This document shows positions 1-9,807 of a DNA stretch of 64,000 nt, in pieces. The DNA comes from Isoetes taiwanensis. Its lineage: Eukaryota; Streptophyta; Lycopodiopsida; Isoetales; Isoetaceae. Every line of letters begins with the position of its first letter. The stretch's first letter is position 1. The notes under the pieces are model-generated. The model ran no database searches and had not been told where the DNA came from. It saw nothing but the letters and a program-made list of their open reading frames with translations. The stretch spans positions 16,156,946 to 16,220,945 of the forward strand of contig JAJEKV010000017.1 in NCBI GenBank assembly GCA_021234155.1. The letters run 5' to 3'. A program made the position numbers and the translations under genes.

Positions 1-213
1 TATGTATTGCTGAATTCCACTGGTTGCTGGTGTAGCAGGAGCAACTAGATTGTATTTGCTTACTATTTCTTGCAGAAAACCTTTGGTTGGTTGTGTTGTT
101 GATTCGTTCTTGGCCTTGCACAGAGCATTCAGATTAATGCCTGCATCTTTGATCAGCTTTACCATCTGTGATCTTGTCATGGTCCGGTTGCCCAAACCCT
201 CTGGTCGTGTCAT
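1..213 (-). CDS. Partial ORF inside the left direct repeat, unknown function
   Basis: The minus strand is open from a Met at 213 (in-frame stop just upstream, near 277) to the window edge, at least 71 codons. It reads like real protein: it begins MTRPEGLGNRTMTRS and continues with VKLIKDAGINLN and KGFLQEIVSKYNL. The equivalent frame in the right-hand copy is broken by small indels but then continues into the element as an acidic tail (see 7545-7898). I do not recognise the family. The charged helix-turn-helix-like composition could suit a nucleic-acid-binding protein, but that is a guess. Confidence 0.4.
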   Translation of the reverse strand, partial: MTRPEGLGNRTMTRSQMVKLIKDAGINLNALCKAKNESTTQPTKGFLQEIVSKYNLVAPATPATSGIQQYI

Positions 214-1388
214 CCCAGGCGCTCTTATCTCCGGTTCTCCCTCAGACTTGTGTAATTCTCGGCCCACCCATTTTCAAGGATTACTATTTGCAGTCTTTCT
301 AACTACATTTATCAGCACTTTCTTTACCTCTACTTATCTAGAGCTAGCTAAAAATGGCTGTCCCGAAGTCTGCATTTAGCATTTTACCTGTTTGTTGCAT
401 TGTGTTCCAAGATCCTGCCCACTTTTGTGCGACCAGCTGGTTCGCCATCATGAGAAAGTATTGCTCTGTTTGCTTACCGGTGTCCTTTTTGCATGCGTTA
501 TCTCCCAGTCCTGTGAATGATGCCCAGCGGCACCATGGTCGGATGGAGTTTTGGAGCGGCATCAGCAACCCTAAGTTTTGCCCTTCTGCTATATTCGTCT
601 CCATGGTTTTTTACTTCCTCTAATGTGGTTAGGTTTCTCCCTGGAAGCCTCCCTTAACCACTCCGTCATATATCTGCTGACTTCATATTTGTTGCTATTT
701 GCCTTAGCATTTTACATTTTGCATTATTGCAACCTTATATGCAGCTACGAAACCACTTTTCTTGTCCATCAAACCCAGATGTTATTTTTCCTACTTGTTA
801 TGTCCCTCCTTTTAATTTACATTTCTATTTTTTATTCCTTCCATTAATATTCGAACCCCATCGCTCAGTATTATTGGCTCATTTACATGGTGCAAACCAA
901 ATGCTTACCTGTTTTTCACCGTCAATGCTTTTGTATCTGTCGTTTTGCATCGATCTTTCTTTCACTTCTCGTTGCATGCCTTTGGCGCCCCCTTTTTTTG
1001 TGATGTTCATATTCTCTCTTTCATTTTAATATTTCTACCCAGCAGATCTATAGAGTATTTGACACAATCCACTAAAGCCACTAGTTCACGTGTCTCCATA
1101 TCATTATTAATTAGTCCATTTTCTCCCTTGGGTTTCCCAAGCCCCTTTCTACAGTTTAACGGTCCATAATCCCTGGGATTGAGACCCAATTTTTTGCTTT
1201 GGGCCATTGATCCTGGTTTTTTGCCCAGCTCCCTATATCTTCATGTATCATTCATTAGTATTTCTTGCTTGTGGTTTTTCTCCATCACCCTGTTGTTTTT
1301 GCCTTGCGACTCCATGTGGTCCACCTTCTTGGCTCAGCTCTGCTCATTTTTGTGACCCAACACCAAACAAATCTTTTGATATATATAT
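1..1388. repeat. Left copy of the long direct repeat (3' copy relative to the ORFs)
   Basis: Matches 7683-9075 in the same orientation. From about 445 to 1375 I see essentially one difference (C/T near 1090). In the first 390 bases there are many small indels against the other copy. It is cut by the window start and ends in a (TA)n run (about 1378-1424) shared in type, but not in length, with the other copy. Confidence 0.9.
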
Positions 1389-1436
1389 ATATATATATAT
1401 ATATTTATTTATATATATATAAACTAAATCCTACCT

Positions 1437-1513
1437 CCTGCCGGAAGGCAGGGTTAAGTTCCTAGTGTAGAGTATGGGATGGGAGGGTCCCTACTCTACA
1501 TAAGGACCCTCCC
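1437..1513 (-). other. Hairpin plus interleaved stems (possible H-type pseudoknot) at the end of the RT ORF
   Basis: Three exact pairings are visible. CCTGCC(GGAA)GGCAGG at 1437-1452 is a simple hairpin. TGTAGAGTA (1466-1474) pairs with TACTCTACA (1492-1500), 9 bp. GGGAGGGTCC (1481-1490) pairs with GGACCCTCCC (1504-1513), 10 bp. The last two interleave, which is the topology of an H-type pseudoknot. They overlap the final codons of the RT ORF, and the hairpin lies in the 3' UTR. The pairings are seen directly; the function is inferred. Confidence 0.55.
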
Positions 1514-3645
1514 TGCCCACTAAAACTTAATAAATGTGTAATGTATATTCTATAGACATACCTGAGTTCCTTAAGTGCCCTGTTCACAGCCATGATGTCG
1601 TACTTTAGACCTGGGAAGCTTTCCTCCTTCAAGGTCCTGAAGACCCGTTGTTGTACATCAGTCTCTTTGAACCCATTGGTTACAAATTTCTGGATAAGAA
1701 TCTGCAGGTCTCTGGCTGCTTTTATTGGATTACTATTCACATATAGAATGGGCATGATCTGTGATATGATTACATTTAATGCCCAGTGGTATGGTCTGCA
1801 CGCCTCAGCTTGTACGTATTTTGTTATTTGAAGGGGCAGCATGTCCCTCTTATCATAATGATATGTCTCGTACAATCCATGGAATGGATTCATTACCTCA
1901 ATAGACAAATTTAGAAAGTTTACTCTTCTTCCCTTGAACTTGTTTCTCATGTGCTCCTCCCAGTAGACAGTTTCATCCTTTATTTCCAAGTATTCCAGAT
2001 TGTAGATTGTATGGTCAGGCTTATCATTACCTGCTAACCCAAGGTATTTCCTTATCTGAAAGCTATTTAATCCTAAGAGGTCGTCAATGTACCTAAATGT
2101 GTTGGAAAATGAAGCTGCTTCTTCATGTCTGTCTTGCCTTATTAACTTCATGATAAACTGCATCTCGAACCATGCCAGGTACAAGTTGCACCAAGCTGGA
2201 CTGCAGGCGAATCCCATTGGGATTCCTTTGATCTGCTTCCAAACATTTCCTGCCATTTGTAAAAAACAATTTCTCAGAAGCCAGTTATTCATGTTGTTGA
2301 ATGCCACTTCATCAATACACTCCCAGCAATCACTTGCTGGTGACTTTCCCCTCCATATCACCTGTGCTTCCCCATTTTTATTGACCTTATACCAAATGTT
2401 ACTTCTTTTCTTCTGCTTTGCTTGATGCTTCCACACCTGTGCTGCAATATTGGTCATTATATGGCATATACCTTCATTTCCATCCAATGGAATATTTTCA
2501 TAGCATTTAGCTATGTCTGCGACAAAAACATCAGAGATTTCTTCTGGAAGATTGCAGGTCACATCGTACACGGAATTAATTAACCATGACCCTTTAATCT
2601 TCTTTTTCCTGAACATGTTGACTGCTGCCAGTTTTGTTTCACACATATCAGGCCATACCTCTAAAAAGGAGTTCAGAATTTTGGCCACCAGACTTGCTAG
2701 CTGGGAAAATATGGAAGCATGTGCGTTAGTTATCCAACGATAACTCCTTTTGTGGGCCTTGAATATGCCTAATATGTATGGTAGGTTGCTTGTGTCAAGT
2801 TCCCACTTTCCCATGAACTCCTGTATCTGTCTACTGCAGGTTTCTTGAATTTCCTTTGGCGTATTCTCCATTTTGCAGAAGTCATTGCTATCTAGTCTAT
2901 TTCTGGCCTCTTCTCGTATATGCTTTGGGCATATAAATGCCGGATTATTTCCAGCTTTGTCTATTCCTACAATGTAGAGGTTATTGCTTAACCATTCCAT
3001 GTTTTTAATGACCTTGGTATCATTGATTTGAAACTTTTTCTCCTTCTGGTTACCTCTGATAAAATCCTTGGCTAGTCTGTATGCTTTTTTAATTATATCA
3101 CTTCTGCACTGAGCTATTTTTTGATTTGATTCACTGATCAAACTAAATCTGTGCGCTTGGAAAAATTGGTCAACCGAATCCTGTATTTCTTTCTTAAATT
3201 GCAAAAGAGTGAATGGCCTGTCGGGTATATAGTTTAGGCCAGCTCTCAACCAATTTCTAAGTGCCCTGCTGTGCACTATCCCTAAATCCATGGTTCTGAT
3301 ATGTCCTATCTCTTGGCAGACATATTTTTGTAAGGTCGGATTGTTGCATGGGCATGCCATTTCTTTTTCCTCTGCGAACACCTTCCTTGGCTTGTATAGT
3401 AGGTTTTTCAAGCTTCCCATAAACCTCCATCCATAAGTGGTATTTTCACAAATATTCTCCCCTAGTTTACCAAAATGTTGGCTCATACTTTCTTTAATTA
3501 CATTGGCAAACTTGACTTTTTCAACTGCTTTGGAGAAGAAGTTGAAATGTACATATTTTTTGTCTTGCTTGATTCTAACTGTTAATAACTTGTATCTGCC
3601 ATTTGCCATCTTAACCAATGTTCTGCTTTTGGTCTGTATAATCAC
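1462..3645 (-). CDS. Reverse transcriptase of a Penelope-like element (727 aa)
   Basis: An uninterrupted 727-codon ORF. RT motifs appear in order: RWITNAHASIFSQLASLV (about 303-320, the region before motif A), motif A VADIAKCYENIPL with the catalytic Asp near 377, motif B KGIPMGFACSPAWCNLYL (473-490), and motif C FRYIDDLLGL with the Asp pair at 521-522. A VNFLNLSIEV block follows (575-584), then a YDKRD...ISQ tail (597-629), a pattern known from Penelope-type and related RTs. The N-terminus has a small Cys cluster (CPC...C, 98-110). Met1 at 3645 or Met13 could be the start; I kept the longer. No endonuclease domain is attached, as in endonuclease-deficient Penelope relatives. The enzyme would copy the element RNA into DNA. 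The intact frame suggests recent activity. TERT-like or other RT lineages are the alternative. Confidence 0.8.
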   Translation of the reverse strand: MIIQTKSRTLVKMANGRYKLLTVRIKQDKKYVHFNFFSKAVEKVKFANVIKESMSQHFGKLGENICENTTYGWRFMGSLKNLLYKPRKVFAEEKEMACPCNNPTLQKYVCQEIGHIRTMDLGIVHSRALRNWLRAGLNYIPDRPFTLLQFKKEIQDSVDQFFQAHRFSLISESNQKIAQCRSDIIKKAYRLAKDFIRGNQKEKKFQINDTKVIKNMEWLSNNLYIVGIDKAGNNPAFICPKHIREEARNRLDSNDFCKMENTPKEIQETCSRQIQEFMGKWELDTSNLPYILGIFKAHKRSYRWITNAHASIFSQLASLVAKILNSFLEVWPDMCETKLAAVNMFRKKKIKGSWLINSVYDVTCNLPEEISDVFVADIAKCYENIPLDGNEGICHIMTNIAAQVWKHQAKQKKRSNIWYKVNKNGEAQVIWRGKSPASDCWECIDEVAFNNMNNWLLRNCFLQMAGNVWKQIKGIPMGFACSPAWCNLYLAWFEMQFIMKLIRQDRHEEAASFSNTFRYIDDLLGLNSFQIRKYLGLAGNDKPDHTIYNLEYLEIKDETVYWEEHMRNKFKGRRVNFLNLSIEVMNPFHGLYETYHYDKRDMLPLQITKYVQAEACRPYHWALNVIISQIMPILYVNSNPIKAARDLQILIQKFVTNGFKETDVQQRVFRTLKEESFPGLKYDIMAVNRALKELRYVYRIYITHLLSFSGQGGSLCRVGTLPSHTLH

Positions 3646-3970
3646 AGAAACAACACTAATAATTATTAGGCATAAGACAATTATCTACTTACCTAATATC
3701 GTAGTGTGATGCTGGCCTTCCCTTTGTCTACGACTGTATTTCTGCTGCCATTTGCTCATAGATAAGCCAGATGCTTTTCTTTTAGTCTCCCTTTCGGGTG
3801 ACTTATTCTTATAGTGAGTCTTGCTCACTTATTTTCTTTTTGGTTAGTACATGTAATCCCTTTGATGTTCTACTTTATTTTTAAATCTTTTCAATGCATT
3901 ATCAAGACTTAAACATTTTCATGTCATTCACCAGAATTAAATATTTCGAAAAAATTAACTTACTTTTGCT
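3646..3970 (-). other. Spacer between the two long ORFs of the retroelement
   Basis: This 325-base spacer contains good splice-like signals on the minus strand: GTAAGTAG near 3697 and TTATACAG near 3634. It also has an ATG AGC AAA TGG start near 3760, but none of the three phases across that putative intron stays open into the RT frame. I see no other gene. Confidence 0.35.
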
Positions 3971-5632
3971 CTAAAAGGTAAGCTTGGTCGGCAGTATTCC
4001 TGTCCTCATTCCATGTTCTCCTTTGGTTGGCTTATTCACAGACTTGTCCACATGCGTGCTTCTCTCATTGGTAGTATTCGCTGATTCAATACCACTGTTT
4101 CCAGTCACCTCAAGTGCTCTCCCTGGTTTCTTTTTGTATTTGGGTGGCATCACGATCTGTATTTCATTTTCTTCTTCTTTTTTGTTCTTTCTTTTTCTGA
4201 AATTTGTGACTCGTGTGTCTTGTCCCTCCATTTCCAATGCTTTCTCGAGGAAATCAGCAGGTCTGATTGTTCTTTCAAGTATGATTGCTGTTTTAGATCC
4301 CCCACATTCCTTTGCTAGATCCATTGAGTTGTATAAATCTGTCATCTTGATCATGATTTCCCTTACTTTGAGGTAAGCTATGAATGCTATTGCGCCTGCC
4401 CTCATCGGTTTAGTGTTCATGAGTGCATGAAATTGTAAGAACCTATACCGACATGTTTTTTCCGGCCAAAGTTTGTCCAGGCTATTAATGATATACCATA
4501 CCGCATGGTCATACCATGTGATATGATCTCTGCAGGCATTTCCTCCCTGTTTGAATCTGTCACAGCAGCATTTTAGGTATGGACAAAATGTCCTCCACAT
4601 TTTTCTAACGTAAAGATCATCCCTGCTTTCTTCCGTTTTCGCCATGTGCCCTTTCTGGCCGACATACACTCCTGAGTTTTTATCACATTTTTTGCCAAAA
4701 AATTGTGTGTTCTTGAAAGGAGGTTTATCCATGACCATCATGTTGATCCTTTTATTGAAGTTCAGGGCATCCTTATGCGCTTGTTCCACTTCTGCATCAG
4801 TGATGTTGCAAAAGGATCTTAATGTTTCCTCACTAATAGGTGCCAATATTCCTAAATTCTGTGTTTCCCAGAATCCTTGTTTGCATTGGACCCCTTGTAG
4901 TTCTGCCAGCCTGCTTGAAATAATTGGATAGTGGTAACAGTTGTATATTGTTAGCCTTTTGATGTCATAATTTTCCAGTTCTTCTTCGATATCCAATGCT
5001 TCAACACCATCCTCATTTATTGGGTCATTGCCAAGTAATTCTGTTTGCTCTTCCTCTGGGAGCATTTCAATGTCAAACAGACAGTTGGATAGTTCCACTG
5101 GTTTTATTACCTCCTTTGCTGGTTCTTTCTTTTTTCTGGCCCTATTCTTTGGTGGATATGCAATCCTCACGTTATTTGCTTTCTGTATCACTGTAACCCC
5201 TTTGATGAATCTAAGGACGTCCTTTATTTCCCTATTTTCCGCTTCAAAATGTGCCATAGGTAACTGCTCGTACATCTCATCTATTATTTTCATGCCTGTA
5301 ACTTGGTCCACATCATTCTTGTTCAGCTTAGAAACCAATCTGCACATGTTGTTGAAGCCCAAAAATGTAATGACTGAAGTGTCATCATCCTCCATAAATG
5401 TTTCCCTCTTGATAAGATATTTGTGCAATTCTGGTTTCACCATGCATCCAAGCATAACCTGGACAGCTTTGTTGGGTGGTATAATTCTTGTTGCTCCATA
5501 TCCCATTTTTATTAAATCAGGATACCAAGATGTTCCGTTGCTGAATTTGATTGTTGTATCAACTGTGTATTGTCCCGTATGTTCCCCATCTTCCAATACT
5601 TGTACACCTTCTGTGTCCACAGGATTACCCAT
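3971..5632 (-). CDS. ORF1 of the retroelement, 553 aa, function unknown
   Basis: A long intact ORF on the same strand as the RT and 325 bases upstream of it. I recognise no family. Visible features: basic patches RARKKKE (about 164-170) and RKRKNKK (479-485) that could be nuclear-localisation signals; an acidic stretch (about 190-222); a Cys/His-rich patch CPYLKCCCDRF...CRDH (350-370) that might bind zinc; and a low-complexity Ser/Thr/Asn tail. A gag-like nucleic-acid-binding role would fit its place before the RT but is inference. The open frame continues upstream of Met1 to about 5669, where TTTTATAG precedes GAAGGTGCACC, a plausible splice acceptor, so the true protein may start in an upstream exon. 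Confidence 0.6.
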   Translation of the reverse strand: MGNPVDTEGVQVLEDGEHTGQYTVDTTIKFSNGTSWYPDLIKMGYGATRIIPPNKAVQVMLGCMVKPELHKYLIKRETFMEDDDTSVITFLGFNNMCRLVSKLNKNDVDQVTGMKIIDEMYEQLPMAHFEAENREIKDVLRFIKGVTVIQKANNVRIAYPPKNRARKKKEPAKEVIKPVELSNCLFDIEMLPEEEQTELLGNDPINEDGVEALDIEEELENYDIKRLTIYNCYHYPIISSRLAELQGVQCKQGFWETQNLGILAPISEETLRSFCNITDAEVEQAHKDALNFNKRINMMVMDKPPFKNTQFFGKKCDKNSGVYVGQKGHMAKTEESRDDLYVRKMWRTFCPYLKCCCDRFKQGGNACRDHITWYDHAVWYIINSLDKLWPEKTCRYRFLQFHALMNTKPMRAGAIAFIAYLKVREIMIKMTDLYNSMDLAKECGGSKTAIILERTIRPADFLEKALEMEGQDTRVTNFRKRKNKKEEENEIQIVMPPKYKKKPGRALEVTGNSGIESANTTNERSTHVDKSVNKPTKGEHGMRTGILPTKLTF

Positions 5633-5889
5633 TACAGGTCCTATATCATCCTCTGATGGTGCACCTTCCTATAAAATTTTAACCTGTTAGTTCTCCAATC
5701 ATGTTGTTTGACATCAATTTACCTTTGCAGACCTTTTGCCATAAACCCTGCTGCGGTTTCATTTCAAATGTTACTACATTCTAAAGCCATAATCATCTAA
5801 AACCAAGTCATGGTCAATATACTAGTTAGGAAGTCTGGTTATTGTATGCTCAGGAAGTCTAATTATTATACGTTTTGGGTCTCCAAGGC

Positions 5890-6150
5890 TTACTGTGGTT
5901 TAACCACAGTTCTGAAATCTAAGAATATGTATCCTTTCCTGTCTTGTTCCCCTGGACCAAGCCAAGCAATCCCAATCAATCTTTCAACCAATCGAGACTT
6001 ATCAGCCACCAGCCGAAGCTGGTGAAGCCTTGGAGACCCTTCATTGTTCCAAATATATGCGAAATGCTTAATTTCCGTGTTATATCCTACTGCCAATTCT
6101 TTGCAATCATTGATAACTCGTTTTAGTTTCTTATTCCTTCCTGTTGCCAT
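5890..6150 (-). CDS. Small ORF (86 aa) upstream of ORF1 in the retroelement
   Basis: Reads MATGRNKKLKRVIND... and ends TVVKPQ. The composition is protein-like (basic N-terminus, few rare residues) and it lies on the same strand as ORF1 and the RT. The last codons sit on CCACAGTAAGCC, so CA|GTAAGC could be a splice donor. Joining to the acceptor near 5669 does not give the ORF1 frame, so I treat it as a separate small ORF. An extra Met lies one codon upstream at 6153. Family unknown. Confidence 0.4.
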   Translation of the reverse strand: MATGRNKKLKRVINDCKELAVGYNTEIKHFAYIWNNEGSPRLHQLRLVADKSRLVERLIGIAWLGPGEQDRKGYIFLDFRTVVKPQ

Positions 6151-6159
6151 CACTAATTT

Positions 6160-7544
6160 TCAGTCTTCTTCCTGTCTAATATAAGTTTCACCTATGTCCA
6201 GTCTTGTTTTTTTCTTTTTACCTATTTTGCTTAATTAGCTTCTGTTTATTTTTAGTCCCTATGTTTTTTATTATTCCTTCTTTATTGACTGTTTCCCCAT
6301 TCTCATTAGCCATGCCTTTTATACAGCATTATCTATTTCCTTCAATTTCCATCCGAATTTAATTGTGCTCATCTAATCATTATTTATTTTAACATTTTTA
6401 TCCAGGCTAATGCTTTATTGCCTCTGCATATTCCTTTTAATGTGATCTACCATGGTTTTAGTCCTAAATAAACCCATTTCTGCTTTCCCTATTTTAGAAT
6501 AGGTTTCCATTTCTAGGCTTAATTTAACATTCTTATTTTATCCACTACTACTTTCATTGTCTTAACTATATAAACCAGTTTTCGTACTGCATACCTTCAA
6601 CATTTCATAATCTACATCTTTATGTGTTAATGAGAACAGATCCATCCCTTATTTTTTCGTAATGTATTAATCCTATTACTTGCCTTATCCTTGTTTATCC
6701 TGCCATGCATTACTCCTAAAAACATTTTTGATAAGTCTTCCATTCATGTGTTAGAGTTTACTTACAGTTTTTCTCCAACATTATCATGCTTTTCCAGTTG
6801 CCAGTATGTCCTTTTCATGTGGCATTCATTTATCCTTTTGAACAATAGCATGACCGAATATAAAGTCTGCTTACCAAAATGCCTTTCCAGCAAATAGAAA
6901 CTTGAAAACAGAAATATGCAAAGTCTTGTATTCATAGTGTATGAAAACTAGAGATCTGCTAGCAGCTTTCCCTTTTTGCATCACATCCACATCAATCCAA
7001 AAAACATGAGTTTATGGAGATATAGAACAGGTTACCTGCAGCCAAACAAAACCCAAGTTAGCATGATAATGGTAACTGAGTTAGGGTCGTCATGTAAGCT
7101 ATTGTTCTATATGGCTCTTCGCCCTTCACCATAACATTTATAACATAAATTATAATAACTCAAAACCACATGGGTCACTAGCTTTAGTGACCCTCTTTTA
7201 TTGCCTGTAACATCAGATTCATAATGTTCCAGTTTAAGAAATCAAAATATTAACAATCCGTCAATAATCTTTCAGAAACTCCTCTTTCCTCCTAACTGCC
7301 TATAACCTCATATCTACGATGTCCAATTCTAGGTAATCAAACATTCTTGATTAATGTCTTTAGTATCGATACTTAATTACCCCCATTAGTGTCGATGTCC
7401 TTTAGAATCGGACTACTATTTAATGCCTTCGTATCAACTAGCCTTTAGAATCATACTACTAATTCTTGCCTTTAGAAAAGATGGCTAGATAGTTGTAATG
7501 ACCACTAATAAATGCCTTTGGTATCGGATATACTATGCATGAGT
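6160..7544 (-). other. Internal untranslated region of the retroelement
   Basis: AT-rich, no convincing ORF. The part at about 7330-7560 repeats short pieces such as CCTTTAGAATC and TTAATGCCTT with irregular spacing. I see no RNA gene. If the right-hand repeat carries the promoter, this would be leader or intron sequence. Confidence 0.4.
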
Positions 7545-7898
7545 TTAGAAAACCTGATTTAATGCTATGTCCGGACTCTCCTCGACTTCTTCTTCAATGT
7601 TTTCATTCCCATCCTCCGTTCGTGAGCCTTCGCAATGCTTGTAATGTTCTCGTCCATGTTGAGCTCCACGCTTTTTGTTGCCTATGTATTGCTGAATTCC
7701 ACCGGTTGTTGGTGTAGCGGGAGCAACTAGATTGTATTTGCTTACTATTTCTTGCAGAAAAACCTTTGGTTGGTTGTGTTGTTGATTCGTTCTTGCCTTG
7801 CACGCGAGCATTGATTAATGCCTCGCATCTTTGATCAGCTTTACCATCTCGTGATCTTGTCATGGTCCGGTTGCCCAAACCCTCCGGTCGTGTGTCAT
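7545..7898 (-). pseudogene. Frameshifted ORF spanning the right direct repeat and the internal region
   Basis: This is the counterpart of the open frame at 1-213. From a Met at 7898 the frame breaks several times through small indels relative to the left copy. The later part (from about 7811) is open again and runs past the repeat edge at 7683 into unique DNA, ending in an acidic tail with NIEEEVEESPD before its stop at 7545. In the left copy the same segment is unbroken, so the breaks here are either recent mutations or sequencing errors. No known domain. Confidence 0.4.
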
Positions 7899-9075
7899 CC
7901 CAGGCGCTCTTATCTCCGGTTCTCCCTCAGACTTGTGTAATTCTCGGCCCACCCATTTTCAAGGATTACTATTTGCGCCTTTTCTAACTACATTTATCAG
8001 CACTTTCTTTACCTCTACTTATCTAGAGCTAGCTAAAAATGGCTGTCCCGGTGTCCCGTGATTTAGCATTTTACCTGTTTGTTGCATTGTGTTCCAAGAT
8101 CCTGCCCACTTTTTGTGCGACCGGTGGTTCGCCATCATGAGAAAGTATTGCTCTGTTTGCTTACCGGTGTCCTTTTTGCATGCGTTATCTCCCAGTCCTG
8201 TGAATGATGCCCAGCGGCACCATGGTCGGATGGAGTTTTGGAGCGGCATCAGCAACCCTAAGTTTTGCCCTTCTGCTATATTCGTCTCCATGGTTTTTTA
8301 CTTCCTCTAATGTGGTTAGGTTTCTCCCTGGAAGCCTCCCTTAACCACTCCGTCATATATCTGCTGACTTCATATTTGTTGCTATTTGCCTTAGCATTTT
8401 ACATTTTGCATTATTGCAACCTTATATGCAGCTACGAAACCACTTTTCTTGTCCATCAAACCCAGATGTTATTTTTCCTACTTGTTATGTCCCTCCTTTT
8501 AATTTACATTTCTATTTTTTATTCCTTCCATTAATATTCGAACCCCATCGCTCAGTATTATTGGCTCATTTACATGGTGCAAACCAAATGCTTACCTGTT
8601 TTTCACCGTCAATGCTTTTGTATCTGTCGTTTTGCATCGATCTTTCTTTCACTTCTCGTTGCATGCCTTTGGCGCCCCCTTTTTTTGTGATGTTCATATT
8701 CTCTCTTTCATTTTAATATTTCTACCCAGCAGATCTATAGAGTATTTGACACAATCCACTAAAGCCACTAGTTCATGTGTCTCCATATCATTATTAATTA
8801 GTCCATTTTCTCCCTTGGGTTTCCCAAGCCCCTTTCTACAGTTTAACGGTCCATAATCCCTGGGATTGAGACCCAATTTTTTGCTTTGGGCCATTGATCC
8901 TGGTTTTTTGCCCAGCTCCCTATATCTTCATGTATCATTCATTAGTATTTCTTGCTTGTGGTTTTTCTCCATCACCCTGTTGTTTTTGCCTTGCGACTCC
9001 ATGTGGTCCACCTTCTTGGCTCAGCTCTGCTCATTTTTGTGACCCAACACCAAACAAATCTTTTGATATATATAT
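7683..9075. repeat. Right copy of the long direct repeat (5' copy relative to the ORFs)
   Basis: Same orientation as 1-1388. Near-identity over the last 930 bases suggests recent insertion or gene conversion. The first 390 bases differ by many 1-3 base changes, often CAG/CTG in the left copy against CG-containing strings here (for example GCCTGCATC against GCCTCGCATC). Conserved short minus-strand ORFs (86-90 aa at 8019-8291 and 66 aa at 8694-8894) exist in both copies, but I cannot show that they are coding. Confidence 0.9.
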
Positions 9076-9538
9076 CTAACATATATATGTTCTTATGTTT
9101 GTCCTGTTGAATCCGGCCGTTGATCCGAGATCCTACGGCTCACGTGGCTTTGGGATGTATCGTGCGGCCCAGATGGCTTGGGAGTTTGTGTATAGACTAT
9201 ATGTAAGCGATCCTACGGTCCAGGTTGATTCGATCCTGATCGTTGGTTCGAGATCCTACGGCTCACGTTGGTTTGGGACTGCACATGGCTTGGGAATTAT
9301 ATGTAATCGATCTAACGACCCAGGTTGCTCTTGATCTTGATCGTCGATCCGAGATCCTACGGCTCAGGTGGCTTGACACATATCCTACGGTCCAGATGGC
9401 TTTGGGAATTATATGTAATAGATCCTACAACTCATATTGCTTTTATCTGGTGAGATCTTGATCCTTGATCGAGTCTAAGATCCTAAGGCTCATGTTGAAT
9501 GCTCGTCCTTTAAGGAAGGCTTTTTAAAATTTTTTATG

Positions 9539-9608
9539 TTATTGGGGGGATTCGAACCTTGGGCCTCAACCCCCCAAAACCCCCACTCTAACCACTAGAC
9601 CAAGCATT
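9539..9608 (-). repeat. tRNA-derived (SINE-like) segment, copy 1
   Basis: On the minus strand an A-box-like TGGTCTAGTGGTTAG is followed about 35 bases later by a B-box GGTTCGAATCC. This matches the internal RNA polymerase III promoter layout of a tRNA. It is not a clean cloverleaf, so it is a tRNA-derived repeat and not a working tRNA gene. Confidence 0.65.
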
Positions 9609-9735
9609 AATTCTATGAAAAAATTATGTTTCAAATATACTTAAGGGTAATGTTCTAATTAAAATAAAATAGAATATAACATCCTAGATAGTTCAGGAAT
9701 GGGAATCTTCGGAAATGTAAGGGAATAGGGAAATA

Positions 9736-9807
9736 CTTCCAGAAAGTTCTAGGATGTTTTGAAAGTTTCAGAATGTTCCAGAAAGTTCTAGAAATTTCTA
9801 GAATGTA
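9736..9807. promoter_or_regulatory. Array matching the heat-shock-element consensus (copy 1)
   Basis: From 9771 to 9803 the modules GAA and TTC alternate every 5 bases seven times without a break (GAAtgTTCcaGAAagTTCta and so on). This is the inverted-pentamer consensus bound by heat-shock factors. Flanking bases continue the pattern less perfectly. Confidence 0.5.

Larger units (their letters stand above)
1..9075 (-). mobile_element. Penelope-like retroelement with long terminal direct repeats and at least two ORFs
   Basis: Two direct copies of a segment at least 1.39 kb long (1-1388 and 7683-9075) enclose about 6.3 kb holding minus-strand ORFs: a small 86-aa ORF, a 553-aa ORF and a 727-aa reverse transcriptase, in that transcriptional order. 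The RT carries a YIDD box and is closest in motif style to Penelope-like elements, which are known to be flanked by long direct repeats (pLTRs). No GIY-YIG endonuclease, integrase, protease or RNase H is visible inside the element. The left copy runs off the window, so the element is incomplete on that side. Both repeats end in TA-rich DNA (about 1388 and 9075), and the right one abuts the (TA)n edge of another repeat, suggesting insertion into TA-rich sequence. The Penelope assignment rests on motifs only. Confidence 0.7.

Noticed and set aside
1-9075. LTR retrotransposon (Copia or Gypsy) or DIRS element
   Set aside because: The long direct repeats would fit, but I see no integrase, protease, RNase H or tyrosine recombinase, and the RT motifs are not of the Copia or Gypsy type. 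The repeats also lack TG...CA ends where I can judge.
9539-9608. A working tRNA gene
   Set aside because: A- and B-boxes are present, but the acceptor and anticodon stems do not form a clean cloverleaf, and four similar copies sit in the same repeat context.
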